64,000 bases of DNA. It comes from Lytechinus variegatus. Lineage: Eukaryota; Echinodermata; Echinoidea; Temnopleuroida; Toxopneustidae. Below are positions 10,378 through 21,054 of the stretch, piece after piece. The notes beneath the pieces were generated by a model. That model ran no database searches. It saw only the letters and a list, made by a program, of their open reading frames with translations, and was not told the DNA's origin. Position 1 is the stretch's first letter. Every line of letters begins with the position of its first letter. The position numbers and the translations under genes are program-made. Where the stretch lies: assembly GCF_018143015.1 (NCBI RefSeq), contig NC_054754.1, positions 23,796,758 to 23,860,757 of the forward strand, in the 5' to 3' direction.

Positions 10378-11976
10378 CAGTGCATCCCAGAAAAAAAAAG
10401 GAAACCGGGATTTCCATGCCTTTTTAATTCAAAGGCAAATAAATTATGATATTTCATTTGCATAATCATGTAATTCAATCATTTTATTTTGATGCTTAAT
10501 ATGAGACGAACACCTCAGGCATTTAACGGGCAAGACCAGTTTGAAATTTTAATGTCAAAACCAGGTTGCGCAGAAAAATCTGACAAAATGATACGACGAC
10601 CGTGCACATTCGACGATTGGTTCATTAGCATTTCTTTTATATTTTTTGTCAAGTTTGTGAAGATTTCTCTCACTGATCCCTGAAATGAGAGTGGATTCAG
10701 ACTCACACGTAAAATTCTCCGCAGATCGTTTCTGATATGCCTCAGTATAGCCAGTTCGTAGTTCCTTTCTGCGCATGATCTAAAGATTCTACGCATGATC
10801 AGAGGAAGGTCATTTGTACTAAAGTGAAATGGCGGTTTAAAATCTAATGAGATAAGCACCAACTTTGATGTCCTGATTATTCATATATTCTTTTGAATTG
10901 TGGTTTTCATTTACATCCACAAAAAAACAACAACGCGTCCACGAACGACTGGTATTTCACAGTTTGCCAAGTACATTGTGCAACATGCTATGATATGCAT
11001 TCAAAGTAGGAATGCAACAAATACCTTCATAAAGTGTTTCATATTGGTGTGCTATACACCAGTTCGTAATTACTTCATGGGCAATTTTGGTCAAATGACC
11101 TTTCATTATTTTCTTTCATCATGATAGGCAGATTTCAAAGCAAGATATTATGTAAGCTTGCCTTACATAGCAGGATGAAGAAATTGAATAGACCAGGTGA
11201 CTAGAATAGCACACCAATGAACACTTAATGAAGGTATTTGTTGCATTCCTACTTTGAATGCATATCTTAGCATGTTGCACAATGTACTTGACAAACTGTG
11301 AAATACCAGTCGTTCGTGGAAGCATTGTTGTTTTTGTGGATGTAAGTGAAAACGACAATTCAAAAGAATATATGAATAATCAAGACATCAAAGTTGGTGC
11401 TTATCTCATTAGATTTTAAAGCACCATGTCACTTTAGTACAAATGACCTTCTTCTGATCATGCGTAGAATCTTTTGATCATGCGCAGAAAGGAACTACGA
11501 ACTGGCTTATTCTAGTCACCTGGGGAGAGTTTCATCAACATTTTCATCCGACAAGTTGTCAGATCTGACATCTTTCTCTGATGTTGATTGGCTGAGAGGC
11601 ACTGTTACTATGGTAACTGTCGGATACAATGGGACTTGTCGGATAAAACGTCCGACAAGTCCTTTCATGAAACGCTCCCCAGGTCTATTCAATTTCTTCT
11701 TCCTGCTATGTAAGGCAAGCTTACGTAATATCCTGCTTTGAAATCTGCCTATCATAAAATGAAAGGTCATTTGACCAAAATTGTCCATGAAGTAACTACG
11801 AACTGGTCTATTGTTTGTAATCTTGCCATGCCTGAACGATTTACTAAGCTATTGGTTTCAAATGAGAAATGAGATTACACTCTTGCCATGCACGAATATC
11901 GAATTTATAGTAAAAACATGTTTAATAATTGTGAAATCTATCTCTGAAAACGGGTTTCCTTTTTTGTGACACTCTG
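10378..11976. mobile_element. Mariner-like composite element with A-B-A'-B' inverted structure
   Basis: Ends resemble Tc1/mariner-type termini: CAGTGCATCCCAG with AAAAAGGAAACC on the left, and on the right the complement of CAGAGTGTCACAAAAAAGG. Both are flanked by TA (10376-10377 and 11977-11978). Inside, arm A (10751-11050) is inverted at 11210-11505. Arm B (11059-11205) is inverted at 11508-11806, and that copy is interrupted by the MITE at 11522-11680. Arms begin with CCAGTTCGTA and end in its complement. No transposase frame was seen, so it is non-autonomous. Confidence 0.6.
11522..11680. mobile_element. Small MITE nested in arm B'
   Basis: Runs from GGGGAGAGTTTCATCAACA to its approximate complement ending in TGAAACGCTCCCC. 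It interrupts the B' arm between ...TAGTCACCT and AGGTCTATTC, which are contiguous in the B copy at about 11188-11202 (read inverted). It therefore arrived after the inverted structure formed. Confidence 0.75.
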
Positions 11977-12114
11977 TATAGCACAGACTTTGCCTTATTT
12001 AAACCGGGCATCAGAATACGGGCCGTTGAAGTTTATTATTATTTGATAAATTAGGTCCCTTTTGACTCTTTGATAAATTAACTTATAAAAAAATATTTGT
12101 TCTGAATGTATATA

Positions 12115-12440
12115 AACATAGCGAAATTGAAAAGTGTAATAGTTTTTTTATGTGTTGATGTTATATACTTGATGATATTTTGTTATGCTGTAATCACGTA
12201 AATTATATGATTAGAAAGGTATTTGCATGACTTGTGAAGCTCTAAGGAATAAGACAATATGACGAACGTTGTCGAAACATCATTGATATTGTTTTATATA
12301 AATTGGTCTTATTTAAACACAAATGGATTACTGTTGTGAAATGTGTATTCATAGGTTAAACTGGAGTTATCGAAATTGAAAATAGGACAGAAAGGCTTGT
12401 TTTAAATTGTAATATGTATACCAAATTGTTTAATCGTTTA
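12115..12440. repeat. Copy of the 15.3-15.6 kb repeat, upstream of the LINE
   Basis: Starts GAAATTGAAAAGTGTAATAG and matches 15328-15620 with small indels, including TGATGATATTTTGTTATG and AGGACAGAAAGGC. The two copies flank the LINE at 12.5-14.5 kb, suggesting the LINE landed in or beside a pre-existing tandem array. Confidence 0.65.
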
Positions 12441-12514
12441 ACCCTAAAAGGACTGGGCTATTTGAGATATATTTCACTCACCGACCAAATCCTAATTCTC
12501 TTTTTCTATTACCA

Positions 12515-14038
12515 GTGCATAGGAATGAAATAATAGATACAGTGAATAATTTAAAAAACAAAAAGAGTTGTGGTCATGATGGTATTGATAATATTTTATT
12601 AAAAAATATCATAGAATATATTGTTGATCCTTTAGTACACATATTTAATCTATCCTTAATCAATGGCGTCGTTCCCGACAATATGAAAATATCTAAGGTA
12701 ATACCTGTGTACAAAAAAGGAGATAAGAATAATGTATGTAACTATAGACCGATATCTTTATTGCCTACTCTATCAAAGATTCTAGAAAGAGTGATATATA
12801 CAAGACTATTAGAATTTTTGAATAAATATAACATAATTTCTGACTTTCAATTTGGATTCCGCCAAAAGCATAGTACTTCTCATGCCACTCTTTCATTTGT
12901 TGAAAAAATCACAAAAGCTATTGATAACTTTGAACATACAGTAGGTGTTTTTCTGGACCTCTCCAAGGCCTTTGACACTATAAATCATGAAATACTACTA
13001 TACAAACTTGAAAATTACGGAATCCGTGGAAAGGCCTTGGAGTGGTTCAGGAATTACCTAATAAACCGTAAACAGTTTGTTCACATAAATGAACACAATT
13101 CTTCTCTACTAAAGGTTAATTGGGGTGTTCCTCAAGGCAGCATACTGGGCCCACTTTTATTTTCGATCTATGTAAATGACATTCACAATTCTTCGACAAT
13201 GTTATCTTATATTCTTTTTGCAGATGATTCAAATGTACTTTATTCTCATCCTAATCCCGATATTTTAGTCAATATATTGAACATTGAACTGGAGAAGCTA
13301 GTACAATGGATAAGATCTAATAAATTGTCAATCAATGTACAAAAAACGAAATGTATGCTTTTCAGCAATTCTTTAGATAAATTACCATACGATATTAAAT
13401 TGGACAACGCTGACATTGAAGTGGTCACTACAACAAAATTTTTAGGTCTGATAGTAGACAACAATTTATCTTGGAAAACACACATTGATTTTATATGCCG
13501 TACAATTTCACGCAATATTGGTGTTATAAATAAGGTCAAGTTTTTTCTTCCAACTTCCTCCCTAAAAATGCTTTATTCAACATTAATTTTACCCTATCTA
13601 AACTACGGGATAATTGTCTGGGGAAATACACATACATCATATCTAGAACGAATATTACTTTTACAGAAAAAGGCATTGCGCGTTATTTTTAATATGTCCT
13701 GGAGATCCCACACAGACCAATTGTTTATTGACAATAAAATCTTAAAAGTAAAAACATTATATCAATATAACTTGGGTCAATTTATGTATCAATTAAATAA
13801 TAATATGCTACCATCAATCTTTGATTCTTCGTTTAATAAAAACAAAACTATTCATAAATACCCTACACGTCAATCCGAGGAATTTCATTTTCCTCTACCC
13901 CGGACAATTCTTGCCAAATCCATCTTCACTTTCGAAGGCCCTCGACTTTGGGGCACTCTTGATAATACTATCAAAGATTCCCCAAGCCTAAATTCTTTTA
14001 AATTTAAGTTGAAAAAGTTTCTCCAAGATACTCGTTAG
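12515..14038 (+). CDS. LINE ORF2 fragment: reverse transcriptase plus C-terminal domain
   Basis: An uninterrupted 507-aa frame encodes a non-LTR retrotransposon reverse transcriptase of the jockey/CR1/L2 group. In order: KKSCGHDGI (residues 16-24), YRPISLLP (78-84 region), the motif A block FLDLSKAFDTINH with its Asp near 148, PQGSILGP (206-213), the catalytic FADDS (235-239, where many relatives have FADDT), then the thumb and conserved C-terminal LWG region near 475. The N-terminal endonuclease is missing, so the copy is 5'-truncated and the displayed start is only the first in-frame ATG. The 3' side ends in an ATGAA-repeat tail at about 14475-14495. The lack of stops indicates a recent insertion. 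Confidence 0.88.
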   Translation: MHRNEIIDTVNNLKNKKSCGHDGIDNILLKNIIEYIVDPLVHIFNLSLINGVVPDNMKISKVIPVYKKGDKNNVCNYRPISLLPTLSKILERVIYTRLLEFLNKYNIISDFQFGFRQKHSTSHATLSFVEKITKAIDNFEHTVGVFLDLSKAFDTINHEILLYKLENYGIRGKALEWFRNYLINRKQFVHINEHNSSLLKVNWGVPQGSILGPLLFSIYVNDIHNSSTMLSYILFADDSNVLYSHPNPDILVNILNIELEKLVQWIRSNKLSINVQKTKCMLFSNSLDKLPYDIKLDNADIEVVTTTKFLGLIVDNNLSWKTHIDFICRTISRNIGVINKVKFFLPTSSLKMLYSTLILPYLNYGIIVWGNTHTSYLERILLLQKKALRVIFNMSWRSHTDQLFIDNKILKVKTLYQYNLGQFMYQLNNNMLPSIFDSSFNKNKTIHKYPTRQSEEFHFPLPRTILAKSIFTFEGPRLWGTLDNTIKDSPSLNSFKFKLKKFLQDTR

Positions 14039-14496
14039 TTTTTTTAACTCTTCATCACTCATACATTATATTTTTCATATATACTCAGCACTACGAGCTG
14101 TGAAATATGATATTTTTCGTTTTCCTGTTCTGTAAATTCGCCTTGAGTGTTGGGGCAAGAATCTGGAGACCACTGATCTTGCTATTTTCTCTCATTTTCT
14201 ATTTCTTTCTTTTTATTTCTTTTAAATTATTCATTCAGATAGATTTAAGTTCAAATGTCTACTATGTTGGGTTTGTGCTTTTGTTTATATTCTTCATACG
14301 TGTGTTATAGGAGGCTGCATCCTACAAGCTTCGCTTTTTAGCAGCCTCCTCCGTTTCCGACCTGTTATCTTGATTATTATACATAATAAGTTTCTTTGTT
14401 TTATTGATTATAATTATATCAAGATGTATGTAACAAAACTATTGCAAATGTTAATGATTGTTGGAAATGGAAAATAAATGAAATGAAATGAAATAT
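14039..14496 (+). mobile_element. 3'UTR and tail of the LINE
   Basis: Follows the RT stop. It contains a perfect hairpin with 9-bp arms, GGAGGCTGC and GCAGCCTCC (about 14310-14350), and ends in a short ATGAA tandem tail. Hairpins and microsatellite tails at the 3' end are typical RT recognition features of L2/CR1-like LINEs. Confidence 0.7.
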
Positions 14497-14499
14497 TGA

Positions 14500-15060
14500 G
14501 GACGGGGGGGGGGCATGATGTCCCCCTTCTGATCTCGGCCGCCGTTCGCGCGATCGCGCCGAAATTTAGCACGCACAATCTTTTCCACGTAAACTACAGG
14601 CCAGTACAATAAATCTGAAAACGATAATTTTTTTATTTATTATAATAAAATATTCAAATTTATTCGTGAAAACATTATTTGCATATTTAACACCCAATTT
14701 CAATTCAAATTTTCTTTTTTTCTTCAAGATATCATCTTTTTAATCTAATTTAAAGGTCTCCACAAAGAAAAATTTAAAAAACAATATTTGTTTTTTGAAT
14801 TCTTTATGTATTGATTTGTTTTTATCTTTGATTTTTCATTGTTTTTCACTGGAAATTTCCTAATTTAATCTCCCATAGACTTTGTACACAAACTATAAAA
14901 ATGAGCCTTTTTCGGCATGACATTGTCTCGTAAAAAGTCACGCGGCGTTGATCGCATTGCTATACTCGTATGTCGTGAACTTGGTCTCAAAAGTTGCGCG
15001 TGATTTCAGAAAAAAGTCATAAAATTTTGCGGCGTTAACTTTTTTCGTTTCGGAAATATC
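14500..15060. other. No gene seen
   Basis: A G-run (about 14505-14514), a GC-rich patch (GGCCGCCGTTCGCGCGATCG) and then AT-rich sequence. No exon or element ends were recognised. Confidence 0.4.
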
Positions 15061-15063
15061 GTG

Positions 15064-15860
15064 CGGGTTAAGATGGATGCCTCCTTTTTTAAAGAGTAGA
15101 CTTTTCATATGTAGATTTGTTTATGAATATCTTAATGATTAATCAGATACTTTTTAAAAGAAATCTCTAAAGCTCATAATATGATTACTCACCGTACCGC
15201 TCATCGTGGTTTATATAATAGTTCTCAGTAAATGTTGTACAGATCACAGTAGGAGTTTACGATGCCTGCATGCATGTGTTTTATGAAATATACTTTAAAG
15301 AATTATAAGTAAAGTATAAAAATAATGAAATTGAAAAGTGTAATAGTTTTTTTCATGTGTTGGTGTTATAATTGATGATATTTTGTTATGGACAGGTGTT
15401 GTCTAGCTAGAAAAGTATTTGCACGACTTGTGAAGCTCAAAAGTATAAAAATATATGTCGAAGCATCATTGATATTGTTTTATATAATTTGGTCTTATTC
15501 AGAGACAAATGGATTGCTGCTGTGAAATATATATTTATAGGTTAAACTGAAGTTATCGAAATTGAAAAATAGGACAGAAAGGCCTCTTTTAAACTGTAAT
15601 ATGTTAACCAAATTCATATATCGTTTAAGACGGATGCGCTTAAAAAAGTAGACTCTTCAGACGTATATTTGTTTATAAGTATCTTAATGAGTTATCAGAT
15701 ATTTTTAAAAGAAATTTCTAAAGATCATAACATGAATACTCACCGGATTGCTCATCGTGGTTTATATATATATATTTCTCGGTAAATGTTGTACAGACTA
15801 TAATAGGAGTTTATGATACCTGTTTTTATGGTATGCCTCAGAGAATTATAAGTAAAGCCT
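15064..15860. repeat. Tandem repeat, about 565-bp unit, 1.4 copies
   Basis: AGATGGATGC at 15070 and AGACGGATGC at 15627 begin parallel stretches. Both share GTTTATAAATATCTTAATGA-like text, CTCATCGTGGTTTATATA, GTAAATGTTGTACAGA and GAATTATAAGTAAAG. The part at 15328-15620 is also present upstream at 12115-12440. Confidence 0.7.
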
Positions 15861-15861
15861 A

Positions 15862-16242
15862 GCGCACATTATGCGATCCGATAGAATTCAAAGTTTTTGA
15901 TAAATCGCATTAAATATTAAAGTTCCAAGAAGTAATTATCATATCAGAAGTTCGACATAATGTTAGGATAAATAAATGATAACTTTGCTTTGCGGCAAGC
16001 CATGTGGACGGAGTAAAGTCAAAATCGAGTCGCAGCCGACGATGACGTCATCACGATTTGGAATTGAATTTAATCCTCCAGGGAGGCTCGAGCTAGACTG
16101 GATTTTGATTTCAGTAGTCTTGCCACTATCATGAATTCTGATCGCTAAGATTTTATTGTCTGGAATGTTCATCTCAAACATCAATACAATTTCAATGATA
16201 TTCGGATCGCAACGAATCGCACAGTGTGCGTCGGGCCTAACT
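15862..16242. mobile_element. MITE with CCTAGCGCACATTATGCGAT-type ends
   Basis: The left end CCTAGCGCACATTATGCGAT with GATCCGATAG is inverted at the right as GGATCGCAACGAATCGCAC followed by TGTGCGTCGGGCC. The interior has no coding capacity. Confidence 0.55.
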
Positions 16243-16244
16243 TA

Positions 16245-16605
16245 AAGGCCTACCGTATTTCATACTGTCTGAAAACAATTCCAAATCATGCCTGATCAAA
16301 TAGGGTGCAATACCGAATCCCCTTTCAGATGTAGGGCCTACTTATTTTTTCCTTTTTCATTTTCTTTGCATTGATTTATTGAATGCTTGTATATTTTGGT
16401 TGTATTTCTATACATAGATGACTGCTCATAAATCATCATTCTTTGATTTAAATTGTATGTATTTGTAGTTTATTTTATCCCTGGCCTCATGCATGAAAGA
16501 TCATATTGTGTTGAATGGGCTACCGTTGTGAAATATGAACTAAAAGAAATGAATACACGCATAAATAAACGAAACGAATGAAAGAATAAATCAAATAAAT
16601 AAAAT
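16245..16605 (+). mobile_element. LINE 3'UTR remnant
   Basis: Aligns by eye with 26480-26755: CCTTTCAG, a C-rich then T-rich body, GGCCTCATGCATGAAAGATCA, TTGTTGAATGGGCT and an AATAAA-rich tail. No coding part remains. Confidence 0.55.
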
Positions 16606-16609
16606 GTGT

Positions 16610-17316
16610 CACTTTCTGCACGCGTGGCTCGCGATACGCTTTTGATAAGCCCCTGCTGTAGTGGTGTTGTAACAGTGCATCGATTAATTATTTTATCTTC
16701 ATTGATGGCGCTTCATTTAAAGAAAAAAAATAAACGGTAAGAAAACTATTGATATGAATCACTGCTGAAAGATCGAAAAGAAAATTCACGGTAAATACCA
16801 GGAGTTGGCAAATAAAACCTTTTAGAAATTCAAAGGCATCAGTACTATTCACCAGTTCAACGATTTCCACAGTAGGAATATTATTCATTGAATTCAACGA
16901 ACTGTTTGAATCAGATGCGCTTATAGTATAAGTAAACATTTCTGTATCGTCCTCCCCTCAGCTTAATTGAGTCATAACGACGATGTCTTATGCTGTCCCT
17001 ATGCTGTTCATCAACTCCTGCTGCGCGTTTATCCTTCAAAATAGTATTTTCATTGCAGGTCGAGATGAGAGATATAGTCTTTTGATATTTCAGACATTGA
17101 GATCGATCTATTAAATCCATGCTAATACATTTTAATGGAATCAAAGACAGAAAGGACTAGGAAGAACGAGATCTTAACTGGGTTCAAACAGAAACTGATC
17201 AAACTTTATAAGGGCACTCAGTCAAAATGAACAATATTGTAACACAGGCTAGCTTCAATAATCTTTACTAAGAATATGTCAATGATAAAGAGATTGGTTC
17301 AATCACAGACAGTCTA
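16610..17316. other. No gene seen
   Basis: Mixed-composition non-coding DNA between a LINE tail and a MITE. Short open frames on the minus strand show no recognisable protein. Confidence 0.4.
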
Positions 17317-17673
17317 CACTGTTAGAAAAAATAAAAGAAGTTCCTGCAGCAGAGTCTCGAGAACACCTGTAATCTTACCGAATTGCGTAATCTTACAGGA
17401 AATTGGTATTTGATGTATGAAATCTTACAAATTTCCTTGAATAAAACACCCTTTTCCCCTTTTTAAACAGACCTGTTCTGTTAAATTGCAGAAAAATTCT
17501 TGTTTTATGAATTTACAGAATGATTCTGTTATTGCTTTCTACAAAATCTTCTGTTTATTTTCTGTGAAATCACGGGTTTTTTACCAATTTCCTGTAAGAT
17601 TACGCAATTCGGTAAGATTACAGGTGTTCTCGAGACTCTGCTGCAGGAACTTCTTTTATTTTTTCTAACAGTG
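17317..17673. mobile_element. MITE with about 92-bp near-perfect terminal inverted repeats
   Basis: CACTGTTAGAAAAAATAAAA at the left end is complemented exactly at 17654-17673, and the inverted match continues to about 17408/17582. The element is flanked by TA on both sides. Near-identity of the arms implies recent insertion. Confidence 0.85.
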
Positions 17674-17859
17674 TATCGCCCCTCACATCAATTGGTTTCA
17701 GCATGGAGCTAATTAGCTCAATGGTTTCTGAGTCCAAGTGACATCTCACGTGTCCTTCACAGGCATGTTCAAGTGATTGATTTGATCACAAAGATGATAC
17801 AAGAAGTTGATATCACAACTTTAAATACTGGACCAATATCACACAATCACCCACAGATC

Positions 17860-17950
17860 CACTGGGGATGTCCCGGTTGATATAATCTGAACACACCGTG
17901 TTCAGATCGATTCAGCGATTACCGGGACCGGGACATGTGGCTGTGTGATT
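17860..17950. repeat. Short foldback
   Basis: CCCACAGATCC/GATGTCCCGG on the left are roughly mirrored by ACCGGGACATGTGG on the right around a perfect core, ATCTGAACAC-ACC-GTGTTCAGAT. Confidence 0.5.
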
Positions 17951-18780
17951 TTTCCTGCCATTTAAAATTTTGATGTTAATTTTCTACAGCTTCTTTGTTA
18001 ATTGAGGCAATCACTCAGTGGCGTAACTACGGGGGGGGGCGCATGGGGGGCACGTGCCCCTCCCCCAAGAAAAACGGGAAAAATGAGAGGAAGAGGGAGG
18101 AAGAGGAAGAGAAAGTGGGAACAAAAAATGTTGTTCATTTTAATGGTATATTATATTACAATTATGCTATATTACATAAGAAACCTTTTTAATAAGCTTA
18201 TGAAACAAAATTTACTCAGGGCCTATGTCTTCGTTGATCCTGGTGCTTGCATTGTCTGTTTAACAAGATATATAATCCTGTTGTATTAAACCCTCTCGTT
18301 TTCAAGTCAATATACACCAAATAAACCCCTCAAAAAAGTTTGGAAATCTTAGTTTGGCCATTAATTTCTCCTAACCCCCAATTTTGAACAATGCATATTT
18401 GATATCATTCAAAGGATCATTTAATTATTTTTTTAAATGATACCATGCTTGTTATGATCATGCCATCACAAAGAGATCAGGATTGGATGAGGTCTGAATT
18501 GAAAAGCTGCAAAACGAGCAGAAATACTCAGGAAGGGTCAATAAAGAACTTCCCTCTGTCTGTGTCAATAGAGATTAAAATCTATTCAAATCAAGCCCTT
18601 CCATTTTCATTTTGGATGTTTTGTTGTGGTTTATGTAGTGAATGTTCTGTGAGATAACAGGGTTTGAGTCTTGGTTTGAAATACCCACGTATGTCTGTTT
18701 GTTTGTTTGTTTGTTATGTGTTTATGTATGTGTTATGTGCTTGTGCAGGTGTGTTTTATTCTATGTTAATGTTGATGTTA

Positions 18781-19889
18781 TACCCCCTTTACACCAGACG
18801 AAGTTCCCGCTACGTTCTTGAAGTTCAGAAGAAACCCTGGAACGTGGCGCCAACTTTGTTTGAATTTCTCGAAAGATGAGACATTGTCACGTGCGTGCTA
18901 CGTCCGCATCACGTTAAAGTGACGTTTATGCTGCGTGTGTAGTGCATGTGTCCACAAAGTTCATTCTGCGCGTAGAGCCGGTCCATGCTGCGTCGAAACG
19001 GTTCCCGCTACGTTCCGACTACATCCAGCAGATTGCGCGACTTTCTGTACCTTCGTCTATTTGGACGTAGAGCCAACCAAGTTTACGTGGTGGCCGCGTA
19101 GTGGCAGTACCTGAGTAGACATGGACAGAATTGTTGCCACGTTCTTTCGGTGTCCGCCCGGGGGGGGGGGGCACTCGACCAAAAAAGTGGTGGAGGTGTG
19201 CCGCGGGCGAGACAAAAAACGGGGGCCTTGGAGCGGGCTTATTATAAAAAGGAGGGTCCTCGGAACGGGCTTCGGAACGACAAATGTTTGTGAAAACGGG
19301 GGTCCTTGGAACGGATCGCCAGCGTATGATCTCGTATGCATCCCTACGGAACGGTCATGCGTGCATGATGCAGCTTGCGCGGCCTCCGCCGGGGAGCTCT
19401 GCGGCCGCTTTTCACCGAAATTGCAGCTCATTCAACGCGATCGGATTGGCGTAACGAAAAATATGCGAAGCTTTGGAGCGGCTTTCTTTGTTCTTTTTCT
19501 CAACAAGGCAAAAATGCTATGCCTTGGAACGGAAATTTGAGTGTAAAAATGGGGGTCCCCTCCGCGGCACATACCCACTATGCATTATATACTGAGTGCC
19601 CCCCCCCCCCGGGGTGTCCGCTACGTCTATGAAGCTGTTGGTAGGTCTTTACTGCGTCATTACTTCGCTCGGTTTAGACGGCGCTTCCGCGCTACGCGGA
19701 CTTTGGACATGTTCAATTTGTTTTCGGAGATCATGCAGACTTTGCCACGTCAATAACAGTTCTCTCTACGCTCTCAGTACGCTGCAGCAGTTCCCACTGC
19801 GTCATGGCAATTTTTCTTTGACGTAGCGAGAACTGCATGGACGTAGCGATGGTGAACTGCATGGACATAGCGTTGGTGTAATGGGGGTA
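18781..19889. mobile_element. Harbinger-like non-autonomous element, TACCCCCTTTACACCA ends
   Basis: The left end TACCCCCTTTACACCA is complemented on the right by TGGTGTAATGGGGGTA. TTA flanks both sides (18778-18780 and 19890-19892), the duplication type of PIF/Harbinger elements. The interior is built from repeated GTTCCCGCTACGTTC-like words. It contains the G-rich element at 19158-19612. Confidence 0.75.
19158..19612. mobile_element. 455-bp G/C-run-ended element
   Basis: Ends are CCGGGGGGGGGGGCACTC and its complement GAGTGCCCC...CCGG. GGTGTCCGC is repeated exactly at 19149-19157 and 19613-19621. The interior carries GGTGGAGGTGTGCCGCGGGC and repeated CTTGGAACGG-type words. A second copy in reverse orientation is at 35133-35687. 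Open frames across it on both strands look like artefacts of low-complexity GC sequence. Confidence 0.8.
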
Positions 19890-20799
19890 TTAAGGTGCAT
19901 GAAAACAAAAGAAACCGCTGAGAAACTCACTCATCACCACGGAAAAAGAGAACAGTGACTTTCAATATTGTGTCATTTTGCAACATTTGAATTTTTACCT
20001 TGCCCCGCATTCCAGGGGACTGCACCTCCGTGTGAAGCAAAATCCTATCATGTACGGTATCACTTTTAAGGGAATTAAATGATATTAATTACACATTGAT
20101 ATTCACTAAACCGAGGAGAGTAAGATTTCGAAACATTTTTTTGAGTTCATATTTCCTCGCACATCGAGTTATTATTGTTTTATGAAGTGACATATGCTTC
20201 CTTTACATGACTACTTATACTGATTGCCATATCTTAAGGTCTTAATATAAAACATTTCATGTCCGTGTTTAGGTTCGAATGAGTGGATTGGTGAGATATG
20301 TCTGCTCTTTATGAATTCCTAAAAATAGTCCTCAAAATGTCCTTATCTGAATGTTCTTATCTGAATAAAAAAAAAATCCAGCTCGCGCTTCGCATCAGTT
20401 GGTCAGTAAAATCCATATGGTCTTCGTGAATTCCTACAAACAAGCCCCTCTTCAGGTCCGAATTTCCTAAATTTTTAGCTCGCAAGAATTGATTATTGAG
20501 ATGCGTATGTTAATCATGATTGCAATGACTGCAAGCGCTTTATGTGTAGATGTAATTGTAACAAATGCAGCGCTTAGCACTGTCCTCAAAATGTCTCTAT
20601 GAGGTCGGTGTACTTGGCAACAGAGCGCACTTCGCGCGTTCATGAGTGACTCAAAATTTTTGCTGGTGCCCCCGATGCCGTGACCCAAGGTACGCCACTG
20701 GCAATCACTAAATCCCGTGAAGTATATATATATATATATAGATATATATACACATATATACACTAGTGTGTGTCTGCGTGTGTTCGTCGGTAAAAAAAT

Positions 20800-21054
20800 C
20801 ATATATGTACAACAGCTTCGGCAACTCTTTTATTTAAATATTTTGTGAAAGAAATGGATGAAGAGAACAATCGGGGTCGTCCTAGCCACTAACCCGTCTC
20901 TGTGGTCTAGTGGTTAATGCACTGGCGTTCAAAGCTGGGGGCCCGAGTTCGATTCCCGGCAGACTGACATTTTTTCGGCATCACTAATTTTTCCAAAGGG
21001 CAGATAGCTCTGGGGAACCTTGATTTAAGCTACCCCTATCATTGTTCTCTTCAT
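20800..21054 (+). mobile_element. Foldback element with tRNA-like core, truncated on the right
   Basis: The left arm (20806-20871) includes GGCAACTCTTTTATTTAAAT and GGATGAAGAGAACAAT. The right arm starts ATTGTTCTCTTCAT (21041-21054) and is cut there by a LINE tail. Between them, 20896-20970 is tRNA-like: A box TGGTCTAGTGG (20903-20913), a 5-bp anticodon stem with a GTTCAAA loop, and B box AGTTCGATTCC (20946-20956). Acceptor pairing is poor, so it is read as a tRNA-derived SINE core and not a working tRNA. Related copies are at 58868-59110 and 59283-59600. Confidence 0.7.

Larger units (their letters stand above)
18016..20700. mobile_element. hAT-like element with CAGTGGCGTA ends, host of two nested elements
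   Basis: The left end CAGTGGCGTAAC and right end GTACGCCACTG are inverted. GCAATCACT is repeated exactly at 18007-18015 and 20701-20709, immediately outside the ends; hAT elements make 8-bp duplications, and one shared base explains nine. No transposase was seen. The interior includes a G-rich block near 18030, a GCGAGC-motif remnant near 20385 and the Harbinger-like element at 18781-19889. Confidence 0.8.

Noticed and set aside
10515..10862. 115-aa minus-strand frame
   Set aside because: Lies within the mariner-like composite element, overlaps another frame and shows no transposase signature.
17878..17910. Steroid receptor (GRE-type) palindrome at TGAACACACCGTGTTCA
   Set aside because: Half-site spacing is five, not three, and it sits at the centre of a short foldback, which explains the symmetry.
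19057..19540. Overlapping 120-140 aa frames on both strands
   Set aside because: They lie in the GC-rich transposon with homopolymer ends; no domain, and frames differ between the two copies.
20896..20970. Functional tRNA gene with UCA anticodon (selenocysteine or suppressor-like)
   Set aside because: A and B boxes and a 7-nt loop are present, but the acceptor arms do not pair well, and the same sequence recurs within a repeated foldback family.
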